This document shows, piece by piece, positions 7,029 to 7,923 of a stretch of 7,923 nucleotides of DNA (positions are counted from its first letter, which is position 1; each line of letters begins with the position of its first letter). The notes under the pieces are model-generated. The model was not told the origin of the DNA and searched no databases. It was given only the letters and a program-made list of their open reading frames with translations. Made by a program: the position numbers and the translations under genes. The DNA lies in the NCBI GenBank assembly GCA_014859615.1, contig JACUTX010000115.1:1-7923 (forward strand), written 5' to 3'. Origin of the DNA: Desulfuromonadales bacterium. GTDB taxonomy: Bacteria > Desulfobacterota > Desulfuromonadia > Desulfuromonadales > UBA2294.

Positions 7029-7832
7029 TCATCCGAGTTCCGTGGCGGTCTCCTCCTGTCTTGTCTCCTCGTTCGGATCAATCCCCCAGGTCAGTTTTGA
7101 CGGTTTGAACCCTTTGGCCAGCGTCGGTTTTATGATTTCAAAGTAGGGGGAGACATCGAAATCACGCGGCGTGAATTGTGAGTGATGACGTCTGCGCAAA
7201 ACCTCCTTGTAGCAGCTTTTGCAGTGCCGGTCGTACCCCTGTTCAAGAGCAACCAATGGCAGGATCGGGTAAGAAATCGATTGAAAGGCTTGAGCAATCA
7301 GCGAGGAACAGATGGCGCGGGTCGGATCACCGCTCCCCATGGTCAGCAAGCTCCTTCGCCATCGGGTCGGGATGAGCGTAATCGGGATCAGATAACGGGT
7401 CAGATCATAAATATTTTTCAGATCGTACTGCTGACCAAGACGGGCGAGAGTATAATCGATGACCATTTTAATCTGCTTGCGCGAAAGCCCGACCGGTCGG
7501 CAGATTCGGGTATGATAGTCGGCATAAAGGCTCAACGGAACCGCCCGTACACCATCGTTGATATCGACATCGAGCAGCGTCAGCGCTTCTCCCCCTTTTT
7601 CGGCCGGCCCGAGCGCATCACCGATACAAAGAGCCGCATGTGACCAGCTCGACTGGGTCAGGTACTTGATGGCAATGCTGAACGTGCTGTTGCCATCGAC
7701 CAGCAAGACATCCCCCGGCTTCAAGGTTGCAGCCAAATCTCCCGGACGACAGGTTGTCAGGACTGTGGACGATGCTCTCGGTTTGGAGAGAGCGCGGGAA
7801 AGACGACGCCCTATGACATTGAGAAAATCCAT
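7029..7832 (-). CDS. YiiX/YebB-like NlpC/P60-superfamily cysteine hydrolase (permuted papain fold)
   Basis: The 267-residue product matches the permuted papain-like group that includes YiiX and the LRAT-like enzymes. L38-K-P-G-D-V-L-L opens the domain, S62-W-S-H65-A-A-L-C-I-G supplies the histidine, and A173-I-C175-S-S-L-I-A supplies the nucleophilic cysteine, in the permuted His-before-Cys order. RLGQQYDLKN (131-140) is the usual segment between them. A C-terminal part has C204-K-S-C207 and TPRDFDVSPYFEIIKP (221-236), then an acidic tail. Relatives hydrolyse amide or ester bonds, or transfer acyl groups in lipids or peptidoglycan; the substrate here is unknown. There is no clear signal peptide. 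The ATG at 7832 is the only plausible start, though GGAG lies 11 bases upstream, rather far. The gene heads the minus-strand cluster and precedes the acyl-CoA synthetase, which hints at lipid substrates. Confidence 0.8.
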   Translation of the reverse strand: MDFLNVIGRRLSRALSKPRASSTVLTTCRPGDLAATLKPGDVLLVDGNSTFSIAIKYLTQSSWSHAALCIGDALGPAEKGGEALTLLDVDINDGVRAVPLSLYADYHTRICRPVGLSRKQIKMVIDYTLARLGQQYDLKNIYDLTRYLIPITLIPTRWRRSLLTMGSGDPTRAICSSLIAQAFQSISYPILPLVALEQGYDRHCKSCYKEVLRRRHHSQFTPRDFDVSPYFEIIKPTLAKGFKPSKLTWGIDPNEETRQEETATELG

Positions 7833-7887
7833 ATACTTTTCTGCTCCACCATAAATGAATTGATTTTTCGGTAGCGTTTAAGTTTTT

Positions 7888-7917
7888 ATACTAACAAATG
7901 AACGCCACGTTTAACAA
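7888..7917 (-). promoter_or_regulatory. Candidate sigma70 promoter for the YiiX-like gene
   Basis: On the minus strand TTGTTA (7917-7912) is followed after 18 bases by TAGTAT (7893-7888), about 55 bases ahead of the ATG at 7832. The surrounding stretch is AT-rich. The -10 is identical to that proposed for yedF. Confidence 0.4.
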
Positions 7918-7919
7918 AT
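7892..7919. repeat. Direct repeat TAACAAAT, 20-base period, over the YiiX promoter
   Basis: TAACAAAT occurs at 7892-7899 and again at 7912-7919. The copies are 20 bases apart, roughly two helical turns, and they overlap the candidate -10 and -35 boxes. This could be a pair of sites for a regulator binding one DNA face. Chance similarity in AT-rich DNA is possible. Confidence 0.3.
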
Positions 7920-7923
7920 AGTA

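Overview
The window looks like an ordinary chromosomal stretch from a Gram-negative anaerobe, most likely of the Desulfuromonadales/Geobacter group (former Deltaproteobacteria). This placement rests on family content only: a receiver-PilZ protein of the type expanded in Geobacter and Myxococcus, a YedF selenium-associated protein, the MEP-pathway enzyme IspG and a direct asparaginyl-tRNA synthetase. No rRNA, tRNA, CRISPR array, insertion sequence or phage gene was seen.

Layout. Positions 1-726 (minus) hold a response regulator with a PilZ domain. It is cut by the left window edge and carries a one-base frameshift near 635-637. A 228-base gap follows, with inverted repeats and a weak 28-codon ORF. 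yedF (955-1536, minus) is divergent from the tight plus-strand cluster ispG (1659-2738), asnS (2731-4113) and a SprT-like zinc metalloprotease gene (4113-4625). Both divergent genes have readable sigma70-type promoters in the short space between them. The plus-strand cluster ends facing a minus-strand cluster, with 61 bases between the stop codons.

The minus-strand cluster, in transcription order, is a YiiX-like permuted papain-fold hydrolase (7832 to 7029), a long-chain acyl-CoA synthetase (6941 to 5082) and a DUF302 protein (5079 to 4687). There is a promoter candidate ahead of the hydrolase and an extended -10 promoter ahead of the synthetase. The synthetase and DUF302 genes are two bases apart, and the DUF302 ribosome binding site lies inside the end of the synthetase gene.

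How the genes work together. ispG, asnS and the SprT-like gene overlap by 8 and 1 bases, so they are probably co-transcribed and translationally coupled housekeeping genes (isoprenoid precursors, tRNA charging, putative protease). The hydrolase-synthetase-DUF302 set could form a lipid-handling unit in which a thiol hydrolase frees or transfers an acyl group and the ligase activates the fatty acid. That is inference from adjacency. The least ordinary observations are the frameshifted REC-PilZ gene and the hydrolase-ligase-DUF302 operon. I see no clear evidence for an undescribed multi-gene system.
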